Of a DNA stretch of 43,499 nucleotides, positions 25,030 to 34,682 are shown piece by piece (position 1 is the first letter of the stretch; each line of letters starts with the position of its first letter). The notes under the pieces are model-generated. The model saw nothing but the letters and a program-made list of their open reading frames with translations. It ran no database searches and was not told the DNA's origin. The DNA comes from JANRIG01 sp033765235. Its GTDB lineage: Bacteria > Bacteroidota > Bacteroidia > Cytophagales > UBA9547. The stretch is from assembly GCA_033765235.1 (NCBI GenBank), contig JANRIG010000005.1, forward strand, positions 1 to 43,499. Reading direction: 5' to 3'. The position numbers were made by a program, and so were the translations under genes.

Positions 25030-26109
25030 ATGATTGATACAAAATACCAAAAGATAGTCATCAAAATAGGCAGTAATGTGCTCTCAAAGACAGCCGGCGA
25101 TTTGGATACCGTGACTATGGACAAGCTATGTAAGCAAATATCATATTTGCATAAGTTGGGAATAGATATAGTGCTGGTGAGCTCCGGAGCTGTAGCATCG
25201 GGCAAGAGCCTTTTCAAACCTATACACCCTACTGATGATATATCTGCAAGGCAAATGTATGCTGCCATAGGGCAGGTAAAGTTGCTCAGTAATTATTATG
25301 AATTGTTTAATTCGGTGCACCTCAATTGTGCCCAAGTATTGGTGACCAAAGAAGACTTCCGCGACCGCAATCACTATATGAATATGCAAAACTGCTTTCA
25401 AGTATTGCTGCGCAATAAAATATTGCCTATAGTAAATGAAAATGATGTAATATCTATCACAGAGCTAATGTTTACTGACAATGATGAACTTGCAGGCTTG
25501 GTAGCGGGGATGATAAACGCTGATGCGCTCATTATACTAAGCAATATAGACGGAATATATGATGGCAACCCTGCCCTGCCGGGCTCCAAAGTAATATATG
25601 ACATAGATGCGGTGCATGGCAAAGCTGATACATTCATAAGTGCCTCACGGTCAGACTTTGGCAGGGGCGGTATGCTCACCAAGTATCATATAGCACGCAA
25701 AGTATGCAAGAGTGGTATAGCGGTGCACATAGCCAATGGCAAAAATGATGATATATTATTGCAAATAACCACAGGGCAGAGAGTAGGTACTTATTTTAAA
25801 CCTTTGCAAAAATCTACATCACTCAAAAAGCGTCTGTCATTTTCAGAAACATTTGCCAAAGGCAAAGTGCATATCAATGCAGGTGCAGCATCTGCATTGG
25901 TATCGAGCAAGGCAGTGAGCTTGCTGCCTGTGGGCATTACCCGCATTGAAGGTGATTTTCAAAAAGGTGATATTGTGCTCATTATAGATAACAATGCCAA
26001 AGTATTGGGGCTGGGCAAGGTACAATATCATGCCAAAAAAGCCATGGAACTCATTGGTGAAAAAAACCAAAAACCTCTGGTACATTATGATTATTTGTTT
26101 TTGTACTAA
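25030..26109 (+). CDS. proB: Glutamate 5-kinase ProB
   Basis: The 359-residue product catalyses the first step of proline synthesis, phosphorylating glutamate with ATP. The amino-acid kinase domain (about 1-250) shows VIKIGSN (10-16), VSSGAVASGK (about 50-59), NEND and the DNDELA loop. A C-terminal PUA domain (about 275-350, GKVHINAGAASALV) is the usual E. coli-like extension. No proA (the next enzyme) is in the window. The stop codon at 26107-26109 directly abuts the stop of the convergent restriction-modification gene (26110), leaving no room for a terminator between them. Confidence 0.95.
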   Translation: MIDTKYQKIVIKIGSNVLSKTAGDLDTVTMDKLCKQISYLHKLGIDIVLVSSGAVASGKSLFKPIHPTDDISARQMYAAIGQVKLLSNYYELFNSVHLNCAQVLVTKEDFRDRNHYMNMQNCFQVLLRNKILPIVNENDVISITELMFTDNDELAGLVAGMINADALIILSNIDGIYDGNPALPGSKVIYDIDAVHGKADTFISASRSDFGRGGMLTKYHIARKVCKSGIAVHIANGKNDDILLQITTGQRVGTYFKPLQKSTSLKKRLSFSETFAKGKVHINAGAASALVSSKAVSLLPVGITRIEGDFQKGDIVLIIDNNAKVLGLGKVQYHAKKAMELIGEKNQKPLVHYDYLFLY

Positions 26110-29100
26110 TCACGAAAAATTCATATTCAATATCTCCTCTGCCATTTTTTCGGCAAGACTCCAGTTGTGCAGTTTGGTGTGGGCATTGACTCTGAGCTGC
26201 TCTTTGAGTTCTGTAATATATTTATTATATGTTTTTAATACTTCAATCACTACATTTTCATCTTTGGGAATTGGTATTTGATAGGTATTGAGGTTTAGTT
26301 TGGAAAATAGCACTATAAAATCTGCATTGGCTTGGCTTTCTGTATTGGTGATAAGTTGGTTTTGACTATCAACTATAATGTATTTACCTAAGAAGTATTC
26401 CCTTATCCTCAATGCATTGCCTGAGGTAGGGATGTTTTCTACAGCTATGCTATCAGTATTGTGATAAAAACTTTGCGGAAAATGCCTAAAGCCATAGGGT
26501 AAACAATCTTTGATTACCGACTTCTTCACATCATTGTATGCAGTGGCTACTTTTTGTATTTTTTTCTTTTTGCGAAGCTTGGGCAGCTCTAAGCGTTCGT
26601 TTACCATTTCTACTAAACCGTCATATATAGCTTGCAAGTATTCTTTGGGATTCAACCCCAAGGCTTCTAGCACAGCACTGTCTAGCTCTTGTCGGTCTTT
26701 TTGCTTGATTTCCTTCTGAATTGGAAGTATTTTCCTTTTAAAAATCTTATCTGATTTAAATTTTATATTAATTTTTTCTTTTGGAATCAACATTAAGTTA
26801 CTCCAATCAACTCCTTCCGTTTTTGTAGCACCATCACCTAAATTTGAACGACTATTTACTTCTTTTATTAGTGCAAATAATGTAGAATTTAGAAAAATTT
26901 CAGATTGATTTATTAATTCTGGATTATCAATTTCGTACTCAAATAAATTATGATCAGCATGAACTTTAGTTTTGTTTAAAAATGCCATAAATCTATCACT
27001 ACCAATCATTTGTAAGAGAATTGATGAAGGTTCTTTTTCTTTTATTTGATACCACAATTTTCTACCTGTTACACTTGATACATTTGTCCATTTTACTCCT
27101 CCTTTGGTATATTTATTTTCGGCCCAATCTATATAATAATAAGCCCCAAAATGATTAAGATGTACGAGTTCATCAGTTGATTTATCACAAATAAAAATAA
27201 GATTTGGTAGCTTTTTTTCATCAATAATTATGGCTTCTGATTCTTTAGGGCTTTTGATTACTTTTTTCAAATACTCTATTTCTATTTCTCCTTGCCAACC
27301 AACTTCATTTTTTACAATCCATTTAGTTGAATTTTCTGATTCTGATACAAATTGTAAATAAAAAAAATCATTTATTCCAGTTGTGTAACCTCTTCTTATT
27401 TTTCCAACTTCGTTTAACGGCAATAATTTTTCAGTTAATAAATCATTGAGTTTAAAATACACATCGGGTGCTCTTATGTATTTGCCCCATTTGCTGTTTT
27501 CTACTTTTTGGCTTACTTCGGTTTGCAAAGCACTTTGCTTGAGCATGCGGTTGCGCAAAAGTTCGTTTTCAAAGGTGCGTATCTCTGCATTTACTACCGT
27601 AATGTTTTTGTGTTTGTCTTCATGAAATTGAGCAGATGAAATCAATCTTTCTAAATAATCGAGAGCTTTCCATCTTTCATTTCTTTCAAATAGTTCATGT
27701 CCATGGGGTACAAGTTCAGCAAATGTTTTTTTGAGTTTTACAAAGTTGGTAATGTTATTGTTGCGCTTTTCGGCATCAGCTTCGCGCTTTAGCACGGTTA
27801 TTATACAATTCACAGAGGCATCGTCAAACCAAGGCTCAGCCCACGAGGCTACTATGGTTTTGATACAAAAATGGTCTAAAAAAAACTGCTTGAGTACCGC
27901 TCCATAGCTTACATCGAGCCACGAGTTGGATGTGATAATGGCAAACTCACCATCTTGTGCAAGTAAAGTGGTAAGGTGAATGTAAATGTAGGCATACATA
28001 TCTGCTTGTCCGCTAAGTTTTAGTTCCAAGTGTCCTTCTTTTACCCATTTTTTGATATTATTAATATTGGTATAGTATGCCTGGTCATTGTCTTTGGACT
28101 GGCTACCATTTTTAAGGCCGTTTTTTAGGTGAAAAAGTTGTGGGTAAGTATAAAGATATTCCTTTGCCAGAAGTATGGTAAGATAATCTTTAAAACCTTT
28201 GTCTTTTTTCTCAATCAATTCTTGCCTTATAAAAGGGAAATTGCCCACAAAAGCATTGATTTCAGGCAACGTTTGCTGCACTTTAAAATAATTTTGGCCT
28301 GCATTGGGAGGCGGGAAATCAAAATTCATACCCCGCTGCACATCAAATATATTGATGGTTCTCACTTTGGGGAAGTTTTCAAAGTTAGAAGCATCTTGCC
28401 TAAAAAGGTTAATGGTGCTGAGCTCAGCAGGAAAGCTACCTATGTCAAACCCCCAAATTTGGTCGAGCAGGTCTCTATGTGTTTTGGCAGGGTTGAGGTA
28501 TTTTAGTCTATCGTATAAGCGAATTAAAAACGTACCTGAGCCACAGGTAGGGTCGCTATAAATGCCATTGGGGTCTTTTACTACCAAGGCAATGACAAAG
28601 TCAACTAAGTTTTCGCTAGTAAAATATTGCCCCAAGGTGTGGCGTTGGTCAGGGTCTATTATTTCTTGAAAAAGCTCACCCACCACATCTTCGGGTAAAG
28701 CTTCAAAATGATATACTTTGAGCTCTGCAAAAAAGCGAAAAAAGGTATCATAACTGGCATCAGGAATACCCAAATCATCAATAGTACCGTTTTCGAACAC
28801 AGCTTGCCAATCTTTTTCACGGGCAGCAGCAAAGGCATTTTTTAGGCTAATGTTTAGGTCACCATGTTGGGGTTCCAATTCAGGCAAATCATTAAAATAC
28901 CTTCTTATGGTGAGATAAAAAATAATTTTGGTTACCAAACCATATACTCTTTGCGAAGCAATGAGCAACAAAAAGTCTTCTTCATTGGCAAAGGTAATTC
29001 CCTGTTTTACCACATATTCATTGATTTTGGCTTTGGTGATAGGGTTTCCTAATTTTTCATTTAAAAAATTTATAAAAGTAGGTTTGAGTTGCTCTACAAT

Positions 29101-29613
29101 GGCTCTTATTAATTCTATAAAATAAATTTTATCGGGATTGAACTTTGTAAACTTCCCTGTTTCATGAAGTTTTACAAATTCACTACAAAAGCGATTGATG
29201 TAGCCTTTGATGGTGGCTTGTTTATCGCCTCTTAGCCAATCATTTATATTGTCCAATACAGGTGTAGGCTCACTGCCTAACAATGTGGCAACACCATTGT
29301 TTATTTCATATACATTAAGATTGCATAAATCCCATGTATAGGCATATTTTAAGTGGAGTGCTGATGCTTTTTGGGCAAAAGTTTCAATATTTTCAATATT
29401 GCCGTGAGGTGGTTTTAGCTCTATAAGAGTAAATGCTTTTTGGGCAATTCTATCTTCCCAAAGTATGATATCTCCAAATCGGGTGGTGGTATCTGTTTGT
29501 ATGCCTGCCTCAGAGGTACACTCCTTGAATGGGTAAGTGTTCCGAGCAATCTCAGCCTGAAACCAAGATTGTATTTGACCCGCCAGCTCTCTTTCATTAG
29601 ATTTTACAGACAT
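26110..29613 (-). CDS. Single-chain restriction-modification enzyme (type IIG-like)
   Basis: The 1167-residue product combines nuclease, methyltransferase and target recognition. The N-terminus carries a PD-(D/E)xK-like signature: D48 in FGD and E65-x-K67 in LIELKPP. The methyltransferase core has the SAM-binding motif I DPTCGSGTF (354-362) and motif IV GNFPFI (catalytic N458-F-P-F461), with WGFDIGSFPAELS between them. The region after about 720 (KIRRGYTTGINDFF) looks like a type I-like target recognition domain. Motif IV departs from the usual NPPY/F at its second position. It probably methylates adenine N6 and cuts unmethylated DNA; the recognition site cannot be read. No separate specificity or nuclease gene is nearby, so it is self-contained, and it may have been acquired. 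Confidence 0.85.
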   Translation of the reverse strand: MSVKSNERELAGQIQSWFQAEIARNTYPFKECTSEAGIQTDTTTRFGDIILWEDRIAQKAFTLIELKPPHGNIENIETFAQKASALHLKYAYTWDLCNLNVYEINNGVATLLGSEPTPVLDNINDWLRGDKQATIKGYINRFCSEFVKLHETGKFTKFNPDKIYFIELIRAIVEQLKPTFINFLNEKLGNPITKAKINEYVVKQGITFANEEDFLLLIASQRVYGLVTKIIFYLTIRRYFNDLPELEPQHGDLNISLKNAFAAAREKDWQAVFENGTIDDLGIPDASYDTFFRFFAELKVYHFEALPEDVVGELFQEIIDPDQRHTLGQYFTSENLVDFVIALVVKDPNGIYSDPTCGSGTFLIRLYDRLKYLNPAKTHRDLLDQIWGFDIGSFPAELSTINLFRQDASNFENFPKVRTINIFDVQRGMNFDFPPPNAGQNYFKVQQTLPEINAFVGNFPFIRQELIEKKDKGFKDYLTILLAKEYLYTYPQLFHLKNGLKNGSQSKDNDQAYYTNINNIKKWVKEGHLELKLSGQADMYAYIYIHLTTLLAQDGEFAIITSNSWLDVSYGAVLKQFFLDHFCIKTIVASWAEPWFDDASVNCIITVLKREADAEKRNNNITNFVKLKKTFAELVPHGHELFERNERWKALDYLERLISSAQFHEDKHKNITVVNAEIRTFENELLRNRMLKQSALQTEVSQKVENSKWGKYIRAPDVYFKLNDLLTEKLLPLNEVGKIRRGYTTGINDFFYLQFVSESENSTKWIVKNEVGWQGEIEIEYLKKVIKSPKESEAIIIDEKKLPNLIFICDKSTDELVHLNHFGAYYYIDWAENKYTKGGVKWTNVSSVTGRKLWYQIKEKEPSSILLQMIGSDRFMAFLNKTKVHADHNLFEYEIDNPELINQSEIFLNSTLFALIKEVNSRSNLGDGATKTEGVDWSNLMLIPKEKINIKFKSDKIFKRKILPIQKEIKQKDRQELDSAVLEALGLNPKEYLQAIYDGLVEMVNERLELPKLRKKKKIQKVATAYNDVKKSVIKDCLPYGFRHFPQSFYHNTDSIAVENIPTSGNALRIREYFLGKYIIVDSQNQLITNTESQANADFIVLFSKLNLNTYQIPIPKDENVVIEVLKTYNKYITELKEQLRVNAHTKLHNWSLAEKMAEEILNMNFS

Positions 29614-29709
29614 ACCATTTTCGCCAAAAAATAAACTGTAAAATACAATACTAAAAATTAATATTTATCCAATATATGAAAAAAAAGTTGAGAATATTTC
29701 TGTTAAATA

Positions 29710-30690
29710 TTACACTCCCACCACAACCTCTGCTTCTTTTTTGAAAGAGGGCATAGGTCTAAGTCCGAGCAGTTCAAACATTTGTTTGTCTGTATCAGTA
29801 TCAGGGTTAGGTGTAGTGAGCAGTTTTTCGCCTGCAAATATAGAGTTGGCACCTGCCATGAAGCACAACGCTTGGTCTGCAATGCTCATCTCATTGCGTC
29901 CTGCAGATAGGCGCACCATGGCACGAGGCATAGTGATACGGGCAGTAGCTATCATCCTTAGCATATCCCACACAGGTACTCTAGGCATGTCTTGCAAAGG
30001 CGTACCCTCTACTGCCACCAGCGCATTTACAGGCACAGACTCAGGGTGTGTATGCAGCGTGGCCAAGGTATGCAGCATGCTTATACGGTCTTCATCTGTC
30101 TCACCCATCCCTATGATGCCTCCTGTGCACACACTTATGCCCGATTTTTGCACATGAGCTATGGTATGCAACCTGTCTTGATAGGTGCGTGTGGTAATGA
30201 TATCATGGTAGTGGTCTTCGCCTGTATCAAGGTTGTGGTTGTAGGCATATAGTCCTGCTTCTTTGAGTTTTTGGGCTTGGTGTTCTGTGAGCATTCCCAG
30301 TGTGCAACATACCTCCATGCCAAGTTTATTCACCCCTTGCACCATTTCAAGCACATGGTCAAAGTCACTATTATCGCGCACTTCGCGCCAGGCTGCTCCC
30401 ATGCAAAAGCGTGTACTGCCTTGTTGCTTGGCAGATTGTGCTATTTCTAATACATCTTCCACCGGCATGAGTTTGTGCACTTTCACATCTGTGTGGTAGC
30501 GTGCTGCTTGTGGGCAATAGGCGCAGTCTTCGGGGCAACCACCCGTCTTTACAGATAGCAGTGTGCATACCTGCACTTCGCCTGTGGTATGGTATTGGTG
30601 GTGTAGTACAGAGGCTCTGTGTATGAGCTCCAGTATAGGCGAATGGTATATTTGGCTTATTTCTGATAAAGTCCAGTCGTTTCTTATCAT
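29710..30690 (-). CDS. bioB: Biotin synthase BioB
   Basis: The 326-residue radical-SAM enzyme inserts sulfur into dethiobiotin, the last step of biotin synthesis. The 4Fe-4S motif is C52-x3-C56-x2-C59 (GCPEDCAYCPQ), followed by the family segments CMGAAWREV, YNHNLDT and GGIIGMGE. Length and start (MIRNDWTLSEI) fit the family. No other biotin gene is in the window. It follows sucA on the same strand after 150 bp, and its own -7-like element is present at 30723-30730. Confidence 0.96.
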   Translation of the reverse strand: MIRNDWTLSEISQIYHSPILELIHRASVLHHQYHTTGEVQVCTLLSVKTGGCPEDCAYCPQAARYHTDVKVHKLMPVEDVLEIAQSAKQQGSTRFCMGAAWREVRDNSDFDHVLEMVQGVNKLGMEVCCTLGMLTEHQAQKLKEAGLYAYNHNLDTGEDHYHDIITTRTYQDRLHTIAHVQKSGISVCTGGIIGMGETDEDRISMLHTLATLHTHPESVPVNALVAVEGTPLQDMPRVPVWDMLRMIATARITMPRAMVRLSAGRNEMSIADQALCFMAGANSIFAGEKLLTTPNPDTDTDKQMFELLGLRPMPSFKKEAEVVVGV

Positions 30691-30722
30691 AATTCTGCTA
30701 TGGTAATGCTATTATTGCGTTG

Positions 30723-30730
30723 CAAATGTA
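30723..30730 (-). promoter_or_regulatory. Candidate -7 element of bioB
   Basis: On the minus strand TACATTTG matches TAnnTTTG, 32 bp before the bioB start. No clear -33 TTTG is found. No biotin operator is recognised. Confidence 0.4.
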
Positions 30731-30840
30731 GTATTTTTTTTGAATAATAAATGACATCGAAGATTGACAATGGGATAGTAGTTATATATTATCGAAAAAT
30801 ACTCTAGAAAGTAACCGCACGCGCAGCTATACAGCATCTT

Positions 30841-33573
30841 CTACAATTCAAAAGCTCTTTTCACTAATTCGGCTTGTTCTTTCACATGTACCTTATTGTA
30901 TCCTGTAGCAGGCGATGAGTTGGCTTTGCGTGCCACTACATCCATATCTACTTTGGGGTATATACGTGTGATATAGTCCCAATAACCCATATTCACAGGC
31001 TCTTCTTGCACCCATGCTACTTTGGCACCTTTGTATGAAGCCAATATCTTATCGAGTTGCTTCTCGGCCAGCGGGTATAGTTGCTCAAGCCTCACTATGG
31101 CTATGTCTTTGCGTGATTTGTTTTGCTGCTCTTCGAGCAAATCAAAATATACTTTGCCTGTACAAAGCAATACTTTTTTCACCTCTTTGGCTTGTACCCA
31201 ATTATCGTCTATTATTTCTATAAATCTCGTTCCTTCGGCTATATCGTCTATGGATGATACTACTTTGGGGTGTCGCAACAACGATTTTGGGGTCATTAAT
31301 ATACAAGGCTTTCTAAACTCCCATTTGAGCTGCCTTCTAAACATATGAAAAAGGTTAGATGGTAAGGTGATGTTGCATATCACCATATTGTAGTCGGCGG
31401 CAAGCTGCAAAAACCTCTCGGGGCGCGCACTAGAATGCTCAGGTCCCTGACCTTCGTAGCCGTGTGGCAATAGCATTACCAATCCGTTCATTCTCTGCCA
31501 CTTGGTTTCGGCAGAGGATATGAACTGGTCTATGATAGTTTGTGCACCATTCACAAAATCGCCAAACTGTGCCTCCCATATTACCAGTGCATTTGGCGTA
31601 GCCATGGCAAATCCATATTCAAAGCCCAGCGCACCAAACTCTGAGAGGTGTGAGTTGAATATTCTGAATTTTTCTTGGTCATTTTCTATATTATCTATTT
31701 GGCAGTAGGGTGCATTGGTCTCACTGTCAAAGAAATATGCGTGGCGGTGTGAGAATGTACCTCGCTTCACATCTTGACCAGACATGCGGGTAATGTGCTT
31801 ATCCATAAGCAGCGACCCGTACGACATGAGCTCGGCCATAGCCCAAGTGATTTGGTTATTGTCAAAAAATTTCTGCCTTTCTTTGAGCAAGTTTTCTATT
31901 TGTTTGAGTGGTTTAAAATTTGGGGGAAGAGTCAACAGTGCTTTTTTGAGCTTTTCTATATTTTTTTTGCTGATACCAGACTCGGGGGATTTTTCAAAAT
32001 CTGCAGGAGTAGCTTTGCGCAAATGGTTCCACTCAAGTTCTAATTTTGACGGTTGGTAAGGTATTTCTTTTTGTTTTATCATTTCCAATCTCTCTTGCAA
32101 CAGTGTACGAAACTGAGCATCCATCTCATCTATCTGCTTGGCGTCCAGTTCGCCACGCTCTATAAGTATAGTTTTGTAAGCTTCGCGAGCATTGGGGTGC
32201 TTGGCTATTATATTATAAAGTGTAGGTTGAGTAAAACGAGGCTCGTCGCTCTCATTGTGCCCATATCTGCGGTAGCATACCATGTCTATAAATATATCGC
32301 TGGCAAACTGCTGGCGATAGTCTATGGCAGTTTTTGCTGCAAAAGCTACGGCTTCTACATCATCACCGTTTACATGTATCACAGGGGCATCTATTATTTT
32401 GGCTACGTCTGTACAATATATGCCTGAGCGGGCATCTTCAAAATCAGTAGTGAAACCTATTTGGTTGTTTATCACAAAGTGTATGGTGCCCCCTGTTTGA
32501 TAACTTGGCAGTTTAGACATTTGCACCGTTTCGTACACTACACCTTGTCCTGCTATGGCAGCATCGCCATGTATTATTACAGGTACACATTTTTTGAAAT
32601 CACCTTTGTACTCGTCTACTACTTGTGCACGGGTGTAGCCTAGCACTATAGGGTCTACTGCCTCCAGATGTGAGGGGTTTGGCATTAGTTTAAGGTACAC
32701 ATTTTTGCCAAATATGGTTGTGGTTTCGCTCGAGTAGCCCATGTGGTATTTCACGTCGCCTGCTCCCATTTCGTCGTTCACATCATAGTTGCCTTCAAAC
32801 TCTTTGAATAACTGCTCATAGGTTTTGCCCATGATGTTGCAAAGCACATTGAGCCTACCTCTGTGTGCCATGCCTATCACCACCTCTTCTATACCAAATA
32901 CTGAACCTGCATTGATGATGGTATCTATGGCTACTATGGTATTTTCGCCCCCTTCGAGTGAGAAGCGTTTTTGGCCTACAAATTTGGTATGCAAAAAGTT
33001 TTCAAACACCACAGCTTCGTTGAGTTTTTGCAGCATTCGTTTTTTGATTTCAATTGGGGGGTTGTAGGCTTGGGCAGCTTTTTCAAACTCTATTTGGAGC
33101 CAGTTCATAATATCCGGCTGGCGTATATACATGTATTCAAAGCCAAATGAGCCTTCGTATATGATGTTGAGTTTGGCTATGATTTCGCGCAGGGTAGCAT
33201 TTTCGAGTCCTATTTCTTTGCCTACCTTGAATTTTTTGTCGAGGTCTGCTTCGGTAAGGCCATAGTCTTGCAAGCCGGTATAGTTGGCACGGTCTTTGCG
33301 CTCGCGCACAGGGTTAGTCTTGGCTTTGAGGTGGCCTCTGGTACGATAGCCTCGTATCATTCTGTATACCAATACTTCTTTATGATCTATGGTTGCGTCT
33401 GCAGTAGTGGCTTTGGAGCCTCCGTTATCGCCATATTTTGCTATTGAAAAATCAAACCCTTCGAAAAATTTTTGCCATGTAACATCCACATTTTGAGGAT
33501 TTTGTCTGTAGCTTTTGTATAATTCATCAATGACTACCGTGTCTGCATTGGCTATGTATGAAAACTGATCCAT
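30841..33573 (-). CDS. sucA: 2-Oxoglutarate dehydrogenase E1 component
   Basis: The 910-residue product decarboxylates 2-oxoglutarate in the TCA cycle with thiamine diphosphate. It has the N-terminal E1 motif (YIANADTVVIDELYKSY), the TPP-binding region NGDDVEAV (from about 402) followed by YRRYGHNESDEP, a pyrimidine-binding transketolase-like domain with HAYFFDSETNAPY, FGALGFEYGFA and WEAQFGDFVNGAQ, and a C-terminal domain. Full family length. The E2 gene sucB is not adjacent, unlike in many bacteria. Confidence 0.96.
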   Translation of the reverse strand: MDQFSYIANADTVVIDELYKSYRQNPQNVDVTWQKFFEGFDFSIAKYGDNGGSKATTADATIDHKEVLVYRMIRGYRTRGHLKAKTNPVRERKDRANYTGLQDYGLTEADLDKKFKVGKEIGLENATLREIIAKLNIIYEGSFGFEYMYIRQPDIMNWLQIEFEKAAQAYNPPIEIKKRMLQKLNEAVVFENFLHTKFVGQKRFSLEGGENTIVAIDTIINAGSVFGIEEVVIGMAHRGRLNVLCNIMGKTYEQLFKEFEGNYDVNDEMGAGDVKYHMGYSSETTTIFGKNVYLKLMPNPSHLEAVDPIVLGYTRAQVVDEYKGDFKKCVPVIIHGDAAIAGQGVVYETVQMSKLPSYQTGGTIHFVINNQIGFTTDFEDARSGIYCTDVAKIIDAPVIHVNGDDVEAVAFAAKTAIDYRQQFASDIFIDMVCYRRYGHNESDEPRFTQPTLYNIIAKHPNAREAYKTILIERGELDAKQIDEMDAQFRTLLQERLEMIKQKEIPYQPSKLELEWNHLRKATPADFEKSPESGISKKNIEKLKKALLTLPPNFKPLKQIENLLKERQKFFDNNQITWAMAELMSYGSLLMDKHITRMSGQDVKRGTFSHRHAYFFDSETNAPYCQIDNIENDQEKFRIFNSHLSEFGALGFEYGFAMATPNALVIWEAQFGDFVNGAQTIIDQFISSAETKWQRMNGLVMLLPHGYEGQGPEHSSARPERFLQLAADYNMVICNITLPSNLFHMFRRQLKWEFRKPCILMTPKSLLRHPKVVSSIDDIAEGTRFIEIIDDNWVQAKEVKKVLLCTGKVYFDLLEEQQNKSRKDIAIVRLEQLYPLAEKQLDKILASYKGAKVAWVQEEPVNMGYWDYITRIYPKVDMDVVARKANSSPATGYNKVHVKEQAELVKRAFEL

Positions 33574-33629
33574 GTATTTATTCTATTATTTTTTTGTATT
33601 AATATTAATATAATCAATTGCTTAAATGC

Positions 33630-33637
33630 CAAATTTA
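33630..33637 (-). promoter_or_regulatory. Candidate -7 element of sucA
   Basis: On the minus strand TAAATTTG matches TAnnTTTG, 56 bp before the sucA start codon. No -33 TTTG is seen at 15-23 bp. Confidence 0.35.
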
Positions 33638-33694
33638 TTGAATATTATCGTTTTATAAAATAATATGTAAGTTTTTACAAAACTTGATATTCTC

Positions 33695-34366
33695 TTAGTT
33701 TTTGCGCCTGCGTGCTTGCTTTATCAGTGAAGACCATGCAAAAGGGTTCAAAATATTAAAATTTACTCCGGATATATAGGCAGGGCTACCGGGATATAGC
33801 TGACTGCGAAGGCTGTATTTATAGTTTTCGTTGCTATTCATGGCATAATTCATCACCATGCGCTGCAATATATAAGGATTGAGATTGGATGCAGACCTGC
33901 TGTAAAATAGCTGGTCGGGTAGTTGCAAAGATAAAAATGCTTGCTTAAATACTTCTTCTGTAGGGTATGGAAATATCTCCACTATTGGGTAATAGGTAGT
34001 GTCTTCTACCAACTCTACTATAATAGTGTAGCTGTTTTTGTCAGATTTGGGTACAACTATTACTTTTTCTTTGTAGCCTAAAGCGTTGACTTTCACGCTA
34101 TCGCCTGCGAGTGTAGCCATAGAGAAGTATCCTGCATCATTGGTAATGGTGCCTCTTCCCGCTTTGCGCACATATACATACACTCCGGGTATTCCATATA
34201 AGCTATCGCCCCCTACTACTATGCCCGAAAACTGTACCAAAGGCAATTTGCCTCCTTGTGAAGTAGCAAAGTGGCTCGCTGCCATGATAGCGCAAATATA
34301 CAATGCTATATAAAAATTATATTTTTTGCTCAAATTTGAAGCCTTTGGCATCTGTGGTATTTTCAT
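33695..34366 (-). CDS. Secreted protein with carboxypeptidase-regulatory-like domain
   Basis: The product is up to 223 residues. After a hydrophobic leader (about 17-36, FYIALYICAIMAASHFATSQ) comes a carboxypeptidase-regulatory-like/TonB-plug-type beta domain (about 43-120), with GIVVGGDSLYGIPGVYVYV, the NDAGYFSM turn and DSVKVNALGYKEKVI. A C-terminal region with LQLPDQLFYSRSAS follows. Such domains are common in Bacteroidota outer-membrane proteins, but no barrel or TonB box is seen. The frame overlaps the HesB-like gene by 50 bp; the ATG at 34351 would shorten the overlap. Function is unknown. Confidence 0.7.
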   Translation of the reverse strand: MKIPQMPKASNLSKKYNFYIALYICAIMAASHFATSQGGKLPLVQFSGIVVGGDSLYGIPGVYVYVRKAGRGTITNDAGYFSMATLAGDSVKVNALGYKEKVIVVPKSDKNSYTIIVELVEDTTYYPIVEIFPYPTEEVFKQAFLSLQLPDQLFYSRSASNLNPYILQRMVMNYAMNSNENYKYSLRSQLYPGSPAYISGVNFNILNPFAWSSLIKQARRRKN

Positions 34367-34610
34367 AATCTATTTGCACCCCTACTAAGTAAAGGTAATG
34401 TTTTTTTTCAATATATATTTTTATTCCATCCAGTTCATACTCATGGTCTGCATCATTTTTTTTGTCAAAACCTATAATAAAAGTGCTGCCGGCACAACCA
34501 CTGCCTCTCATACCTATGCGCAAGCCCAAGTTACCATCACTGATTTTGGTAGCAAATATATGTTTTATTTCATCAATTGCAGTCTTGCTGATGCTCACAG
34601 GCATGGCCAT
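34317..34610 (-). CDS. HesB/IscA-like protein lacking the C-terminal CxC motif
   Basis: The 97-residue product has the A-type Fe-S carrier fold pattern: SKTAIDEIKHIF, GLRIGMRGSGCAGSTF with one Cys (GSGCAG), and KHYLYLVGVQIDY. Ordinary IscA/SufA proteins end with a CGCG motif after GF.F.NPN; here the protein stops at KGFKFEQKI. The next codon is TAA and no frame after it restores CGCG, so this is a real shortening, not a missed frame. With one of three usual cysteines it may not bind Fe-S clusters like IscA. It overlaps the downstream secreted-protein gene, suggesting coupling. Confidence 0.8.
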   Translation of the reverse strand: MAMPVSISKTAIDEIKHIFATKISDGNLGLRIGMRGSGCAGSTFIIGFDKKNDADHEYELDGIKIYIEKKHYLYLVGVQIDYENTTDAKGFKFEQKI

Positions 34611-34657
34611 CTATTATATATTTATTGGTAAAAATTTTATTTTACAATATATTCATA

Positions 34658-34665
34658 CAAATTTA
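34658..34665 (-). promoter_or_regulatory. Candidate -7 element of the HesB-like gene
   Basis: On the minus strand TAAATTTG matches TAnnTTTG, 47 bp before the start codon of the HesB-like gene. The gap here is only 72 bp and is shared with a divergent gene at 34683. Confidence 0.4.
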
Positions 34666-34682
34666 CGACAAAATATAGAAAT

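Noticed and set aside
26110..29613. BREX-type PglX methyltransferase
   Set aside because: No other BREX gene is present on either side, and a nuclease-like N-terminal motif points to a self-contained type IIG-like enzyme.
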